From Aurantimicrobium photophilum (GTDB taxonomy: Bacteria; Actinomycetota; Actinomycetes; Actinomycetales; Microbacteriaceae), in assembly GCF_003194085.1 (NCBI RefSeq), contig NZ_CP023994.1, forward strand, positions 744,001 to 808,000: DNA of 64,000 nucleotides, read 5' to 3'. The stretch's first letter is position 1; each line of letters opens with the position of its first letter. Positions 1 to 9,234 of the stretch are shown here, one piece after another. The notes beneath the pieces were generated by a model. The model saw only the letters and a program-made list of their open reading frames with translations. It ran no database searches and was not told the origin of the DNA. Both the position numbers and the translations under genes were made by a program.

Positions 1-950
1 TCTGGCCTGAGACCGCTGAGGTTGAGAAGGTAATTGGCGAGTCCATCGACACCGCCATGTTTGACCACGAATACTCTTCCGTCTTCAACGGTGATGAGCG
101 CTGGCGCAACCTGCCCACCCCAACCGGTGCAACCTTCGAGTGGGATGCTAAGTCAACCTACGTTCGTAAGCCCCCATACTTCGAAGGTATGAAGAAGGAA
201 ACCACTCCTGTCACCGACATTTCTGGTGCTCGCGTTCTCGCGACTCTGGGTGACTCGGTTACTACCGACCACATTTCTCCTGCTGGAAACATTAAGGCGG
301 GCACCCCTGCGGCTGTCTACCTGGACCAGCACGGTGTGGCACGTGCTGACTACAACTCCTACGGATCTCGTCGTGGTAACCACGAAGTGATGATTCGCGG
401 AACCTTCGCGAACATCCGTCTGAAGAACCAGCTCCTTGATGGCGTTGAGGGTGGTTACACTCGCGACTTCACTCAGGCAGATGGACCTCAGTCCTTCATC
501 TATGACGCCAGCGCCAACTACCAGGCTGCCGGAACTCCTCTGGTCATCTTTGGTGGCAAGGAATACGGTTCTGGTTCATCTCGTGACTGGGCAGCTAAGG
601 GAACCGCACTGCTGGGTGTGAAGGCCGTTATTACCGAGAGCTTTGAGCGTATTCACCGCTCTAACCTCATCGGTATGGGTGTTCTTCCTCTCCAGTTCCC
701 TGCAGGTCAGAGCTGGGAGTCCCTGGGTCTTGATGGCACCGAGATCGTCTCGATCGCTGGTGTTGAAGAACTCAACAAGGGAGTCACTCCTAAGACTGTT
801 CGTGTGACTGCAGCTCCTTCTGAGAACTCACCTGCTGGAAAGCAGACCATTGAGTTTGACGCAGTAGTGCGCATCGACACCCCTGGTGAAGCTGACTACT
901 ACCGCAATGGCGGAATCCTCCAGTACGTGCTGCGTTCGCTCGTCGCTTAG
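1..950 (+). CDS. acnA: Aconitate hydratase, C-terminal part (5' end outside window)
   Basis: The open frame enters the window at base 3 and runs to a TAG at 948-950, so this is the last ~315 residues of a protein of about 900. It carries the aconitase C-terminal swivel domain: [16 protein letters not shown], the [14 protein letters not shown] segment, [17 protein letters not shown] with substrate-binding Ser/Arg residues, and [19 protein letters not shown]. The 4Fe-4S ligands lie upstream of the window. The enzyme interconverts citrate and isocitrate in the TCA cycle in the cytosol. In many Actinobacteria acnA lies beside dxs, as here. An internal ATG at 57 is not a real start. Identification is firm. 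Confidence 0.96.
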   Translation, partial: WPETAEVEKVIGESIDTAMFDHEYSSVFNGDERWRNLPTPTGATFEWDAKSTYVRKPPYFEGMKKETTPVTDISGARVLATLGDSVTTDHISPAGNIKAGTPAAVYLDQHGVARADYNSYGSRRGNHEVMIRGTFANIRLKNQLLDGVEGGYTRDFTQADGPQSFIYDASANYQAAGTPLVIFGGKEYGSGSSRDWAAKGTALLGVKAVITESFERIHRSNLIGMGVLPLQFPAGQSWESLGLDGTEIVSIAGVEELNKGVTPKTVRVTAAPSENSPAGKQTIEFDAVVRIDTPGEADYYRNGGILQYVLRSLVA

Positions 951-987
951 TCGACGAATTCACAGCACAAACTGGTTCGTTTCCTCA

Positions 988-993
988 TAGACT
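988..993 (+). promoter_or_regulatory. Candidate -10 box for dxs (leaderless)
   Basis: TAGACT fits the TANNNT -10 pattern and ends six bases before the dxs ATG at 1000, which places the expected transcription start on the start codon itself. No Shine-Dalgarno sequence precedes the ATG, which agrees with a leaderless mRNA. I see no convincing -35 box. Confidence 0.45.
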
Positions 994-999
994 CGAGCC

Positions 1000-2940
1000 A
1001 TGGCAATTTTTGAGACTGTTCACGGTCCACGCGACCTCGACAAGCTCACCAACGACCAACTGATTGAGCTCTCCGGAGAAATCCGTGAGTTCTTGGTGCG
1101 CGAGGTAGCCCGCTCTGGCGGGCACCTCGGCCCCAACCTTGGTGTGGTCGAAATGACGATTGCCATTCACCGAGTGTTTGACTCACCCAAGGACTCCATC
1201 GTCTTTGACACAGGCCACCAGTCCTACGTGCACAAGCTCCTGACTGGTCGTCAGGATTTTTCCAAGTTGCGCGAAAAGGGCGGCATCGCCGGCTACCCGC
1301 AGCGCTCAGAATCTGTTCACGACATCGTGGAAAGTTCGCACGCTTCGAGTTCGTTGTCCTGGGCTGATGGAATTTCTCGCGCCTATTCCATGTCAGGTCA
1401 ATCAGACCGCCATGTTGTTGCCGTCGTGGGTGATGGTGCACTTACGGGCGGCATGACCTGGGAGGCGCTGAATAACATCAGCCACGACAACTCCCGCAAC
1501 CTCATCATCATTGTCAACGACAATGGCCGCAGTTATGCCCCCACTATCGGTGGCATGGCCAGGTTCTTGGACAGCGTTCGTACGCGCAAGGGCTACCGCA
1601 ACCTTCACTTCAGCAGCAGTCGCCTCTTTGCCAAGATGGGCCCCTATGCACGTGCGTTCTATCGCGGTGTTCGTGGCGGTGTTCACGGCTTCTTGAGTCG
1701 CTTCACCAACAACCAAGATCTCTATGCCAACCTCGACATCAAATACTTAGGCCCCGTTAACGGTCACGATGTCAAAGCCATGGAAGCTGTTCTGCGTCAG
1801 GCAAAGAGCTATGGCGCCCCCGTCATTGTTCACGCCATTACCGAAAAGGGTAAGGGCTACGAACCTGCTCGCCGTGACCTAGATGACCAATTCCACGCCG
1901 TGGGCAAGATTGACCCTGCAACCGGTAAAGCCCTGAGCAGTTCCTCAGCTGTGGGGTGGACGGATGTTTTTGGTGACGAGCTCGTTGCCCAGGCAGAGCA
2001 CAACGACAAGATTGTGGCCATCACGGCAGCAATGTTGCGACCTACCGGTCTTCACAAAATGCTTGAGCGATACCCGGAACGCATCATCGATGTGGGTATT
2101 GCAGAACAGCACGCCGTTACCTCAGCTGCTGGTCTTGCATTTGGTGGCATGCACCCGGTCGTTGCTATTTATGCGACGTTCATGAATCGTGCTTTTGACC
2201 AAGTTTTGATGGATGTTGCCCTTCACAAAGCTGGCGTCACCTTTGTTCTAGACCGTTCTGGTGTCACTGGTCCTGATGGCCCTAGCCACCACGGTGTGTG
2301 GGATTTGGCTATCCTCCAGGTCGTGCCACACATTCGCTTGGCAGCTCCCCGCGACGCTACGCGCCTGCGTGAGGAGCTGGCAGAAGCATTGGCTGTAGAT
2401 GACGCCCCAACGGTCATTCGTTTCCCCAGAGGCTCTGTGGGGGCTGATATCGAGGCTGTCCGTCGATGTGACGACGGAGTAGATGTTCTCCTTGAAGCAG
2501 CCCACAAGGATGTGCTCATTGTTGCCATTGGCGCCTTTGCCACCCTTGGCCTTGAAGTTGCTGCACGTCTTGCTCAGCAGGGAATTGGTGCCACTGTGGT
2601 GGACCCTCGCTGGGTCGTCCCTGTTCCCACCAGCATCATTGACATGGCTCGTGACCACCGTTTGGTCATCACACTTGAAGACGGTGTTCGTGTCGGTGGT
2701 ATCGGAACACGCATCCGTCAAGACCTCCGCAGTGCCGGGGTCGACACGGCCGTTGATGAATTGGGTCTACCCGACGAATTCCTCGATCACGGAACCCGTG
2801 AAGAAATCCTCGCTGAGGCAGGATTGACTGCACAAGACATCGCACGCGATGTCGTTGCACAGGTTCTTGGAAGCAAGATTCCTGTGGCTAGGCCGCTTCC
2901 TGAAGAGTCACAGGTGAGTGACTCACTGCGCGCCGAATAG
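1000..2940 (+). CDS. dxs: 1-deoxy-D-xylulose-5-phosphate synthase
   Basis: Thiamine-diphosphate enzyme that condenses pyruvate with glyceraldehyde 3-phosphate, the first step of the MEP isoprenoid pathway. At 646 residues it has the normal family length. Visible features are GHLGPNLG (~41), FDTGHQSYVHK (~69), the ThDP/Mg motif starting GDGALTGGM (~144) and closing with NDNGRSYAPT (~173), the transketolase pyrimidine-domain segment DVGIAEQHAV with its catalytic Glu, and a C-terminal transketolase domain. It lies 49 bases after acnA and ends two bases before the convergent fadB-like gene, with no clear terminator between them. The ATG at 1000 lacks an SD (see the -10 box). Firm call. Confidence 0.98.
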   Translation: MAIFETVHGPRDLDKLTNDQLIELSGEIREFLVREVARSGGHLGPNLGVVEMTIAIHRVFDSPKDSIVFDTGHQSYVHKLLTGRQDFSKLREKGGIAGYPQRSESVHDIVESSHASSSLSWADGISRAYSMSGQSDRHVVAVVGDGALTGGMTWEALNNISHDNSRNLIIIVNDNGRSYAPTIGGMARFLDSVRTRKGYRNLHFSSSRLFAKMGPYARAFYRGVRGGVHGFLSRFTNNQDLYANLDIKYLGPVNGHDVKAMEAVLRQAKSYGAPVIVHAITEKGKGYEPARRDLDDQFHAVGKIDPATGKALSSSSAVGWTDVFGDELVAQAEHNDKIVAITAAMLRPTGLHKMLERYPERIIDVGIAEQHAVTSAAGLAFGGMHPVVAIYATFMNRAFDQVLMDVALHKAGVTFVLDRSGVTGPDGPSHHGVWDLAILQVVPHIRLAAPRDATRLREELAEALAVDDAPTVIRFPRGSVGADIEAVRRCDDGVDVLLEAAHKDVLIVAIGAFATLGLEVAARLAQQGIGATVVDPRWVVPVPTSIIDMARDHRLVITLEDGVRVGGIGTRIRQDLRSAGVDTAVDELGLPDEFLDHGTREEILAEAGLTAQDIARDVVAQVLGSKIPVARPLPEESQVSDSLRAE

Positions 2941-2942
2941 TT

Positions 2943-5078
2943 TTACTTCGTCGTTCCCGCGATGGGCGGGTTGTGGAAGGTGTCACCAAAGACGCGTTGG
3001 CTTGCGCCAATGCGGTCGAGGAATGGTGTTGCTCCACCCATCTGGAATGGCCAGCCAGCGCCCATAATCATGCACAGATCAATGTCCTGGGCAGCACTGA
3101 CAACCTTTTCATCCAGCATGCGGTGAATCTCATCCGCCAGACCATCTTCAATGCGCAGACGAATCTGATCCGCAGTCATGGGGCTCGTGCCACCCTTCAC
3201 GATTGCTTCAGCTCCACGGTCATAACCGGTGATTTTGCCCGTGCGGCCTCGAACAATGATGGAACCATGTTCTGCCAGCTTGTGGAGGTTGTCGCTGCGG
3301 AAAAAGCGATCAGGGAATGCTGCATGGTGAGTATCAAGAACGTGCGCACCGACCTTGAGACCAACCAGGTCAAGTAGTTCAAACGGCGCCATCGGCATAC
3401 CGAAGGAAGCAACTGACTCATCAACGGTCTTGAACGATGTTCCGGTGTCAACAGCATGCATCGCTTCACCGAGCAAGCGAGCGAGGAGGCGGTTGACGAC
3501 GAATCCGGGGGAGTCCGTCGTGATAACTGCGGTCTTGCCCAGTTTCTTGGCGGTGTCCATTGCTGTTGCCAGTGCAATCTCGTTGGTGTGAGGAGCATTC
3601 ACCACTTCAACAAGTGGCATTACTGCCACAGGGTTGAAGAAGTGGAAGCCGACCAAACGCTCGGGGTGCTTGAGCTTGGCGCCAATTTCATTGACGGACA
3701 GGCTTGAGGTGTTGGTGGCCAAAATTGCGTCTTCTGAAATGAACTGTTCAATGTTGGCAAAAACATCTTGCTTGACGCTGAGTTCTTCAAAGACTGCTTC
3801 GATAACCCAGTCAGCATCCGAGAAGGCAGCAGGGTTAGTGGTTCCGCTCACCAATGCCTGGAGGCGCTGGTTTTCATCAGAGGAGATGCGACCCTTGTCA
3901 TGCATCGCTTGAATTTCAGCATGGATGTAGGCCAAAGCCTCGTCTAACTTGTCCTGGTTAATGTCGGTAAGAACCACAGGCACTTTGAGCTTGCGGACAA
4001 AAAGAAGCGCAAACTGCCTTGCCATGAGGCCAGCACCGATAACGCCGACTTTGCCCACGGGACGAGCAAGCTTGGGATCTGGTGCACCGGCTGGCTTCTT
4101 TGCTCGCTTTTGCACGAGATCAAAGGCATACATCGACGCTTGGAACTGGTCGCCCACAATCAGAGAAGCAATTGCTTCGTCTTCTCGGGCGAAAGCAGCT
4201 TCTTTATCTACCTTCCGAGCTTGTTCGAGCAATTCGAGGGCAACGTAAGGGGACTTGGCAACAGTTCCGAGCTTGTCTTCCACACTCTTCTTGGCAATGT
4301 TCACAGCCAAGTTCCACTTGGCGAGGCGTTCGACCTTGCCTGGTTGGTTTGGGCGATGAGGCTGGTGTTCGTTGAGTACAGAATCTGCCCACAGGATGGA
4401 TTCTTCGAGGAATCGGGCAGAACCGAACATGGCATCAGCGATGCCGAGCTCGAAAGCAGCTGAGGCGTTGAGCATGCGGTTGTTCTTGAGGGGGTTCTCA
4501 ATAACGACCTTGAGAGCATTCTCAATGCCGATCAGGTTGGGGAGAAGGTAAGCGCCGCCCCAGCCAGGAATGAGGCCTAAGAACACCTCGGGAAGAGCAA
4601 TCGCACTGACGTTCGCATCAACAGTGCGGTAATCAGCGTTGAGGGCAACTTCTAGGCCACCACCTAAGGCCAAACCATTGATGAAGACAAAAGAGGGAAC
4701 TCCGAGTTGTCCGAGGCGTCCCAAGGCACGGTGGCCGAGCTGAGCAAGCTTGACCGCCATTGCTTTACTGGGGACTTCACCAACACGGCTGAGGTCTGCA
4801 CCTGCAGCAAGGATGAATTCTTTACCGGTAACAGCAACACCGTGGATTTCTCCCTGTGCGGCACGATCGCTGAGCGCAACGAGTGTCTTGTCGAGCTCGA
4901 GCAGTCCCTGAGGTCCCAAGGTGTTTGGACGCTTGTAGTCGAGTCCGTTATCCAAGGTGACCAAAGCCAAGACCTTGCCACTGGGCAGCGGAATGTCTCG
5001 AACAAAGCTGTGCGTGACGACTTCTTCCTCGCTGAGAGCTAGGAGGTCTGTGAAATCAATGGCGTCGTAATTAGTCAT
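2943..5078 (-). CDS. fadB: Bifunctional 3-hydroxyacyl-CoA dehydrogenase / enoyl-CoA hydratase (FadB/FadJ-like alpha subunit)
   Basis: Multifunctional fatty-acid beta-oxidation protein of 711 residues. The N-terminal crotonase domain (~30-250) has the oxyanion-hole segments AAGADLSRV (~91) and NGLALGGGLEVAL (~134), and PEVFLGLIPGWGGA (~163), with Glu at ~143 and ~164 as the expected catalytic acids. An NAD-binding domain follows (VGVIGAGLMARQ, ~344), then LVGFHFFNPVAVMPLVEVV and two C-terminal dehydrogenase domains (TTDSPGFVVNRLL). It begins one base inside the thiolase stop (TAATG), so the two are translationally coupled and form an FadAB-type pair. Chain-length preference cannot be read from sequence. 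Confidence 0.93.
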   Translation of the reverse strand: MTNYDAIDFTDLLALSEEEVVTHSFVRDIPLPSGKVLALVTLDNGLDYKRPNTLGPQGLLELDKTLVALSDRAAQGEIHGVAVTGKEFILAAGADLSRVGEVPSKAMAVKLAQLGHRALGRLGQLGVPSFVFINGLALGGGLEVALNADYRTVDANVSAIALPEVFLGLIPGWGGAYLLPNLIGIENALKVVIENPLKNNRMLNASAAFELGIADAMFGSARFLEESILWADSVLNEHQPHRPNQPGKVERLAKWNLAVNIAKKSVEDKLGTVAKSPYVALELLEQARKVDKEAAFAREDEAIASLIVGDQFQASMYAFDLVQKRAKKPAGAPDPKLARPVGKVGVIGAGLMARQFALLFVRKLKVPVVLTDINQDKLDEALAYIHAEIQAMHDKGRISSDENQRLQALVSGTTNPAAFSDADWVIEAVFEELSVKQDVFANIEQFISEDAILATNTSSLSVNEIGAKLKHPERLVGFHFFNPVAVMPLVEVVNAPHTNEIALATAMDTAKKLGKTAVITTDSPGFVVNRLLARLLGEAMHAVDTGTSFKTVDESVASFGMPMAPFELLDLVGLKVGAHVLDTHHAAFPDRFFRSDNLHKLAEHGSIIVRGRTGKITGYDRGAEAIVKGGTSPMTADQIRLRIEDGLADEIHRMLDEKVVSAAQDIDLCMIMGAGWPFQMGGATPFLDRIGASQRVFGDTFHNPPIAGTTK

Positions 5079-6274
5079 TACTTAGCTCCCTTGTAGTGAG
5101 GGTTTTCCCAAATGACGGTGCCACCTTGACCCAAACCGATACACATCGTGGTCATGCCGTAGCGAACTTCTGGGTGACGTTCGAACTGGTGTGCCAGTTG
5201 AATCATGAGTCGAACACCACTGCTGGCGAGAGGGTGGCCCAGGGCAATAGCGCCACCGTACTCGTTTACACGGGGGTCATCATCGGCAATGCCGAAGTAA
5301 TCCAGGAATGCGAGAACCTGCACCGCGAACGCTTCGTTTACTTCAAAGAGTCCAATGTCCTTGATGTCGAGCCCTGCTTTGCGCAGTGCCTTCTCAGTGG
5401 CAGGAACGGGGCCAATTCCCATGACCTCTGGTTCAACACCAGCAAAGGCGAAGGAAACCATGGTCATTTTGACGCCCAGGCCAAATTGCTCAGCTGCTTC
5501 CTCGCTAGCAAGCATGCAGATAGTTGCGCCATCGTTGAGACCACTGGCATTACCCGCTGTGACACGACCGTGTGGACGGAACGGAGTTTTGAGGGAAGCC
5601 AAGCCTTCCAGGGTTGTTTCTGGTCGAGGAGCTTCGTCTACTGTCGCGAGAGTCCAACCTTCGGCCGTTTTAGCCGAGACGGGAATGAGATCGGGCTGGA
5701 TATATCCGGCTTCGTATGCCGCAGAAACCTTCTGCTGTGAGCGCAGTGCATAGGCATCTGCACGTTCTTTAGTCAGGTGAGGGAAACGGTCATGCAGACG
5801 CTCGGCCGTGGCACCCATATTGAGGGCATCCGCGCTTACTAGCTTCTCTGCGAGGAATCGTGGGTTGGGGTCAGCGTTGAAGCCCATAGGGTGACGACCC
5901 ATGTGTTCAACACCACCGGCAAGAACAATGTTGTAGGAGCCCATCGCAATACCGCCAGCGGTCGTAGTGACAGCGGTCATTGCGCCAGCACACATGCGGT
6001 CAATAGCGAATCCGGGAACGTGGCGGGGGAGACCAGCCAAGATTCCCGCCGTGCGACCTAATGTCAGACCCTGGTCGCCCTGTTGAGTAGTGGCCGCGAT
6101 GGCAACATCGTCGATCTCTTCAACGGGAACAGCAGGATTGCGCTCGAGAAGGCCCATCATTGCCTTCACGATGAGGTCATCGGCACGTGTCTGCCAGAAC
6201 ATCCCCTTCTCACCGGCACGGCCAAAGGGTGTTCTCACACCATCGACAAATACAACACGATTTCCCGCTGTCAT
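5078..6274 (-). CDS. fadA: Acetyl-CoA C-acyltransferase (thiolase)
   Basis: Thiolase of 398 residues that cleaves 3-ketoacyl-CoA with CoA in beta-oxidation. The catalytic set is intact: nucleophilic Cys ~95 (DRMCAGAMTAV), His ~347 (GGAIALGHPLASSG) and Cys ~378 (TTMCIGLGQGG). The NEAFAVQ motif is also present. The ATG is preceded by GAGGAAA on the minus strand. It overlaps the FadB-like partner by one base and is separated by 75 bases from rnd upstream, where a TAGCAT box could give the pair its own promoter. A biosynthetic acetoacetyl-CoA role cannot be excluded, but the FadB partner favours degradation. Confidence 0.94.
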   Translation of the reverse strand: MTAGNRVVFVDGVRTPFGRAGEKGMFWQTRADDLIVKAMMGLLERNPAVPVEEIDDVAIAATTQQGDQGLTLGRTAGILAGLPRHVPGFAIDRMCAGAMTAVTTTAGGIAMGSYNIVLAGGVEHMGRHPMGFNADPNPRFLAEKLVSADALNMGATAERLHDRFPHLTKERADAYALRSQQKVSAAYEAGYIQPDLIPVSAKTAEGWTLATVDEAPRPETTLEGLASLKTPFRPHGRVTAGNASGLNDGATICMLASEEAAEQFGLGVKMTMVSFAFAGVEPEVMGIGPVPATEKALRKAGLDIKDIGLFEVNEAFAVQVLAFLDYFGIADDDPRVNEYGGAIALGHPLASSGVRLMIQLAHQFERHPEVRYGMTTMCIGLGQGGTVIWENPHYKGAK

Positions 6275-6305
6275 GATTTCCTCTCGAAGCGTCGTTGCTA
6301 TCTTG

Positions 6306-6311
6306 ATGCTA
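6306..6311 (-). promoter_or_regulatory. Candidate -10 box for thiolase-fadB
   Basis: Read on the minus strand, TAGCAT fits TANNNT about 31 bases before the thiolase ATG, leaving room for a short leader that carries the GAGGAAA ribosome site. It lies in the only sizeable gap (75 bases) of this minus-strand cluster. No clear -35 is visible. Confidence 0.3.
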
Positions 6312-6349
6312 GTTCGTGGGATTCAGCTGTGAAAGACGGCTGATGTTCT

Positions 6350-7546
6350 CTACGAAACCTCTGCAGGTTCTTCAGGTACTTTTTGGTCTGCTTCAACAAA
6401 AGCATTCGAAATCAGTGCACACGTCTCCGTTATTTGCCATACACGTGCACCGTGCTTTTTCAATGCTGCCGAGATGCTCACCACGGTGATCGGGCTGGGC
6501 GGGGCCCAGGAAAGCTCTCGAAGAATGCTGGGAGTGAGCAAGTTCTCAACTGGCATAGATAGTTCTTCCGCGCGTGCTGAGAGTGCTTCTCGAGCAGTTT
6601 GAAGACGCTCGAGTGCCTCGGGCTTGCGATCAACCCATGCACGAGGTGGTGGCAGGGTGTCACTGGGAACTCGCATAACGGGAAGCGAGTCATCTTTCAG
6701 GCCGATAAGGACCGCATCCCACCAGGTGTCGAGAAGGCTCTTACTCGCGCGACCGTTGAATTCTTTGAGCCCGATGAGTTCTGACTTGTTCGTCAGAGTC
6801 GATCGACTGGCCGCAACAATGGCGCTGTCGGGAATGAGTCGACCTGGTGAAACATCACGACGCTGAGCTACCTCATCCCGGGCGTTCCAGAGTGCACGTG
6901 CGACGGCGAGCTGCCTAGGAGTGCGCAGTGTGTGAAGTCCTGAGATTCGGCGCCAGGGTTCTGCGCTCACAATCTTCTCAGGCTTATCGAGGGTTGCTTG
7001 AAATTCTTCCTGCGCCCAGGAAAGTTTGTTGGATTCGATAAGAAGCTTTTCAATCTCGTCTCGAACATCAACGAGGAGCTCAACATCAAGAGCTGCATAT
7101 TTCAGCCACGGCTCTGGAAGCGGACGAGTAGACCAGTCTGCTGCACTGTGTTCTTTAGCTAAATGAATCCCTAGCAGTGACTCAACTACAGGACCCAGTC
7201 CTACGCGCTCCATGCCCAGCAGTCGGGCTGAAAGTTCCGTATCGAAGATCCGTGCAGGGGTGATGCCCACTTCGCGCAAGCAAGCTAGGTCTTGGCTGGC
7301 GGCGTGGAGAACCCATTCTTCATCAGCGTTCTGGAGAAACAACTGCGACATGTCACCAATTGCAGGGGGATCAAAGAGGAAGGTTCCTGCTTCGCGGCGG
7401 TGAACTTGGATCAGATAGGCGCGTTGAGAGTAGGTAAATCCTGAAGCGCGCTCAGCATCAATGGCCAGCGGGCCCGTTCCTGATGTAATTACTTCACACG
7501 CTTCGAGAAATTCTGCAGCGTTATCAATGACGCGAACGCTAACCAC
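6350..7546 (-). CDS. rnd: Ribonuclease D family 3'-5' exoribonuclease
   Basis: DEDD-family exonuclease of 398 residues, expected to trim tRNA and other stable RNA 3' ends. Motif I is PLAIDAERA with Asp30 and Glu32; motif II is in LHAASQDLACL; motif III is YAALDVELL. An HRDC domain follows (EPWRRISGLHTLRTPRQLAVA...), then a longer C-terminal extension typical of actinobacterial RNase D. The start is GTG at 7546, eight bases inside the end of the upstream DUF3000 gene, implying coupled translation. DUF3000-rnd adjacency is conserved in Actinobacteria, which supports both calls. Confidence 0.92.
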   Translation of the reverse strand: MVSVRVIDNAAEFLEACEVITSGTGPLAIDAERASGFTYSQRAYLIQVHRREAGTFLFDPPAIGDMSQLFLQNADEEWVLHAASQDLACLREVGITPARIFDTELSARLLGMERVGLGPVVESLLGIHLAKEHSAADWSTRPLPEPWLKYAALDVELLVDVRDEIEKLLIESNKLSWAQEEFQATLDKPEKIVSAEPWRRISGLHTLRTPRQLAVARALWNARDEVAQRRDVSPGRLIPDSAIVAASRSTLTNKSELIGLKEFNGRASKSLLDTWWDAVLIGLKDDSLPVMRVPSDTLPPPRAWVDRKPEALERLQTAREALSARAEELSMPVENLLTPSILRELSWAPPSPITVVSISAALKKHGARVWQITETCALISNAFVEADQKVPEEPAEVS

Positions 7547-8123
7547 GCTCCCTGCGGCGGGCGGTCAGGCTTACGGCATCTGCAGTGGGAGGAAGTCCTG
7601 CAAGCATGCACAGGAGCTCGCCCCACGCTTCTGCTTGCTCACCCATCTGTGGAGATGCAGGTGACCAGGATGCACGAAGTTCTATTTGTGCACCTTCGCC
7701 AGCATCGGCGAGTTCACCAAAGCCGGTGGAAAGGATACGAGTAGCTGTACCCGAAGCGTTGAAATAGTCCGCTTCTCGAATTGTTAACGCATCAGTGAGC
7801 CACGACCATGCCACGTTGGCAAGGAAAGGATCTAGACCAATTTCGGCCTCCAGGGGTGCCTGAGCAAAAGCAACCACGCGGAAAGGCCCACCCCATGACT
7901 CTGGCTCTGCAGGGTCATAAAGAAGAATGAAACGGCCTGTGCCGTGCTGCGATTCGTGCTCGTGTTCAGCGATGAGGACGTCAGCAGCTAAGGCGTAGCT
8001 ATAGGGGGCAACGCCTGAGGGAGAGTCAATTTGACGAACGGTGAGTTCTTCGCGGAAGGCAACAGAACTGATGCTTTCAACAGCAAGTTTGAATGCCTCA
8101 GGCAGGTTCTCGGTGACGCTCAC
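7539..8123 (-). CDS. DUF3000 family protein
   Basis: A 194-residue actinobacterial protein of unknown function recognised by its conserved position directly before rnd and by segments such as ILLYDPAEPESWGGPFRVV and LDPFLANVAWSWLTDAL. No membrane segment, signal peptide or catalytic motif stands out. It starts at GTG 8123 and overlaps rnd by eight bases, so it is co-translated with RNase D. That coupling suggests, but does not prove, a role connected with RNA processing. The C-terminus is Arg-rich (TARRRERG). Confidence 0.82.
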   Translation of the reverse strand: MSVTENLPEAFKLAVESISSVAFREELTVRQIDSPSGVAPYSYALAADVLIAEHEHESQHGTGRFILLYDPAEPESWGGPFRVVAFAQAPLEAEIGLDPFLANVAWSWLTDALTIREADYFNASGTATRILSTGFGELADAGEGAQIELRASWSPASPQMGEQAEAWGELLCMLAGLPPTADAVSLTARRRERG

Positions 8124-8146
8124 ATCTTGACCCTAAAGTCGCGGCA

Positions 8147-8728
8147 TTACTGGTGCTCTACGGCTCGCCGCCAATATTGGAAAGTCATGCTGTGAGAGGC
8201 GTCGCTCAGTGTTGAAACAAGCGCTAAGTCAGAACTTTCACCGAGGAAATCTGGGAGGGGTGCATTCTCAACAGTGCCAATACGTGTGAGTGCAAAATCA
8301 TCGAATCCGATGGTTTCACTCAGCAATTGGGCAGTTGCCTTGCCGCCTTCACACAAGATGTTTATGTCGGAATCTCGAAGAGAGTGCAAGAGTGCTGAAA
8401 CGCTGGGGTAACTCGAGACTCGGGATGAATCTGGACACGAATCCCAGGGAATGTTTCCTGATTGGGAGAGAACTGCCATACGCCCCTGAGGCGGCAGGAA
8501 CCAACCCTCTGCTCGAATAGACGCAGCACCCACGATGAGAACATCTGTTGCATTTCGAATGATTCTGAGAAGACGGCGGTCTTCGCCGGAGGTGAGTGAA
8601 TTCGATGTGCCGTCGTCTCCCGTGCTGGAGTCATCAGAATCCAGAAGCATATTGAGGCGGAAGCTGCGCTCCTGTGGCCAGCTATAGAGATCACTGAGTT
8701 GTTCATCACTCAGAAGTGAAATCTCCAT
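8147..8728 (-). CDS. Reduced RibD-C / pyrimidine-reductase-like protein
   Basis: A 193-residue protein resembling the actinobacterial 'pyrimidine reductase family', which shares the dihydrofolate-reductase-like fold of the RibD C-terminal domain. Recognisable parts are the N-terminal helix LSDEQLSDLYSWP, RLNMLLDSDDS in place of the usual N-x-x-x-SLDG, DRRLLRIIRNATDVLIVGAASIRAEG (split here as DRRLLRIIRNA + TDVLIVGAASIRAEG), and ILCEGGKATAQLL, which matches the LCEGGP NADPH-site segment. It is shorter than the usual ~240-270 residues, so activity is uncertain. It starts two bases after the sufE stop and lies in the sufE-DUF3000-rnd string. No riboflavin genes are nearby. Confidence 0.68.
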   Translation of the reverse strand: MEISLLSDEQLSDLYSWPQERSFRLNMLLDSDDSSTGDDGTSNSLTSGEDRRLLRIIRNATDVLIVGAASIRAEGWFLPPQGRMAVLSQSGNIPWDSCPDSSRVSSYPSVSALLHSLRDSDINILCEGGKATAQLLSETIGFDDFALTRIGTVENAPLPDFLGESSDLALVSTLSDASHSMTFQYWRRAVEHQ

Positions 8729-8730
8729 GA

Positions 8731-9162
8731 TTAGCCCTGTGTTTTCTCGCGGATCTGACGCTTCATGCGCCAGAGCATTCCTGTCATTCCTCGCACACGC
8801 AGAGGAGAGATAAGGGTATTCAGGCCGAGCGTGCTGGGGAAGTCATCAGGAACACCCAGTGCTTCCTCGACAGAGAGTCCGGTCAGGCCCTGAGCGAGAA
8901 TGCTTGCGAAGCCGCGAGTAGTGGGTGCTTGTTCCGGAGCGGTGGCAAAGACAGAAACTGTGTTGTTCTCTACCTCAACGAAGATGTAGACCGGCGACTG
9001 GCACTCTTCAACCTTTTCGAGCAGTTCAGGATGGTCTGCATATCTCGTAGGAAGTTCAGGGAGTTCTTCAGCAAATTCGATGAGGAGCTGAATCTTGTCT
9101 TTATCGCCCAGGTCAAGAAAATCGTCGCGGGTTTCAGCGAGTGCAGCAGGAAGCTCAGTCAT
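8731..9162 (-). CDS. sufE: SufE-family sulfur acceptor protein
   Basis: A 143-residue SufE. In the Suf Fe-S assembly system SufE takes a persulfide from the cysteine desulfurase SufS and passes it to SufB. The acceptor Cys is residue 54 in VEECQSPVYIFVEV, the expected motif position, followed by the conserved segment TRGFASILAQGLTGLS. GGAG lies six bases before the ATG on the minus strand. It follows a rhodanese gene, but a strong terminator between them separates the transcripts. The pairing of SufE with this rhodanese is common in Actinobacteria. Whether they exchange sulfur directly is inference. Confidence 0.93.
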   Translation of the reverse strand: MTELPAALAETRDDFLDLGDKDKIQLLIEFAEELPELPTRYADHPELLEKVEECQSPVYIFVEVENNTVSVFATAPEQAPTTRGFASILAQGLTGLSVEEALGVPDDFPSTLGLNTLISPLRVRGMTGMLWRMKRQIREKTQG

Positions 9163-9191
9163 GATGACTCCATCTTCTCAGGTATTCGCTA

Positions 9192-9229
9192 GGCAAAAAG
9201 AATGGGAGCCAACCGAAGTTGACTCCCAT
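9192..9229 (-). terminator. Intrinsic terminator of the rhodanese gene
   Basis: On the minus strand a 12-bp stem (ATGGGAG, one T-G wobble, then CAAC) closes a TTCG tetraloop at 9214-9217 and is followed at once by a T-rich run (TTCTTTTTG, to 9192). It sits six bases beyond the sseA stop and 30 bases before the sufE start, so it should separate the two units. Confidence 0.85.
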
Positions 9230-9234
9230 CTCCA

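Noticed and set aside
2905-2924. Hairpin GAGTCAC/GTGACTC at the dxs 3' end as a terminator
   Set aside because: The 7-bp stem has no T-run on either strand and lies inside dxs coding sequence, so neither dxs nor the convergent fadB-like gene gets a credible terminator from it.
5096-5740. 214-codon open frame on the plus strand
   Set aside because: It is fully antisense to the well-supported thiolase gene, has no recognisable motif or SD, and is explained by the codon bias of the minus-strand gene.
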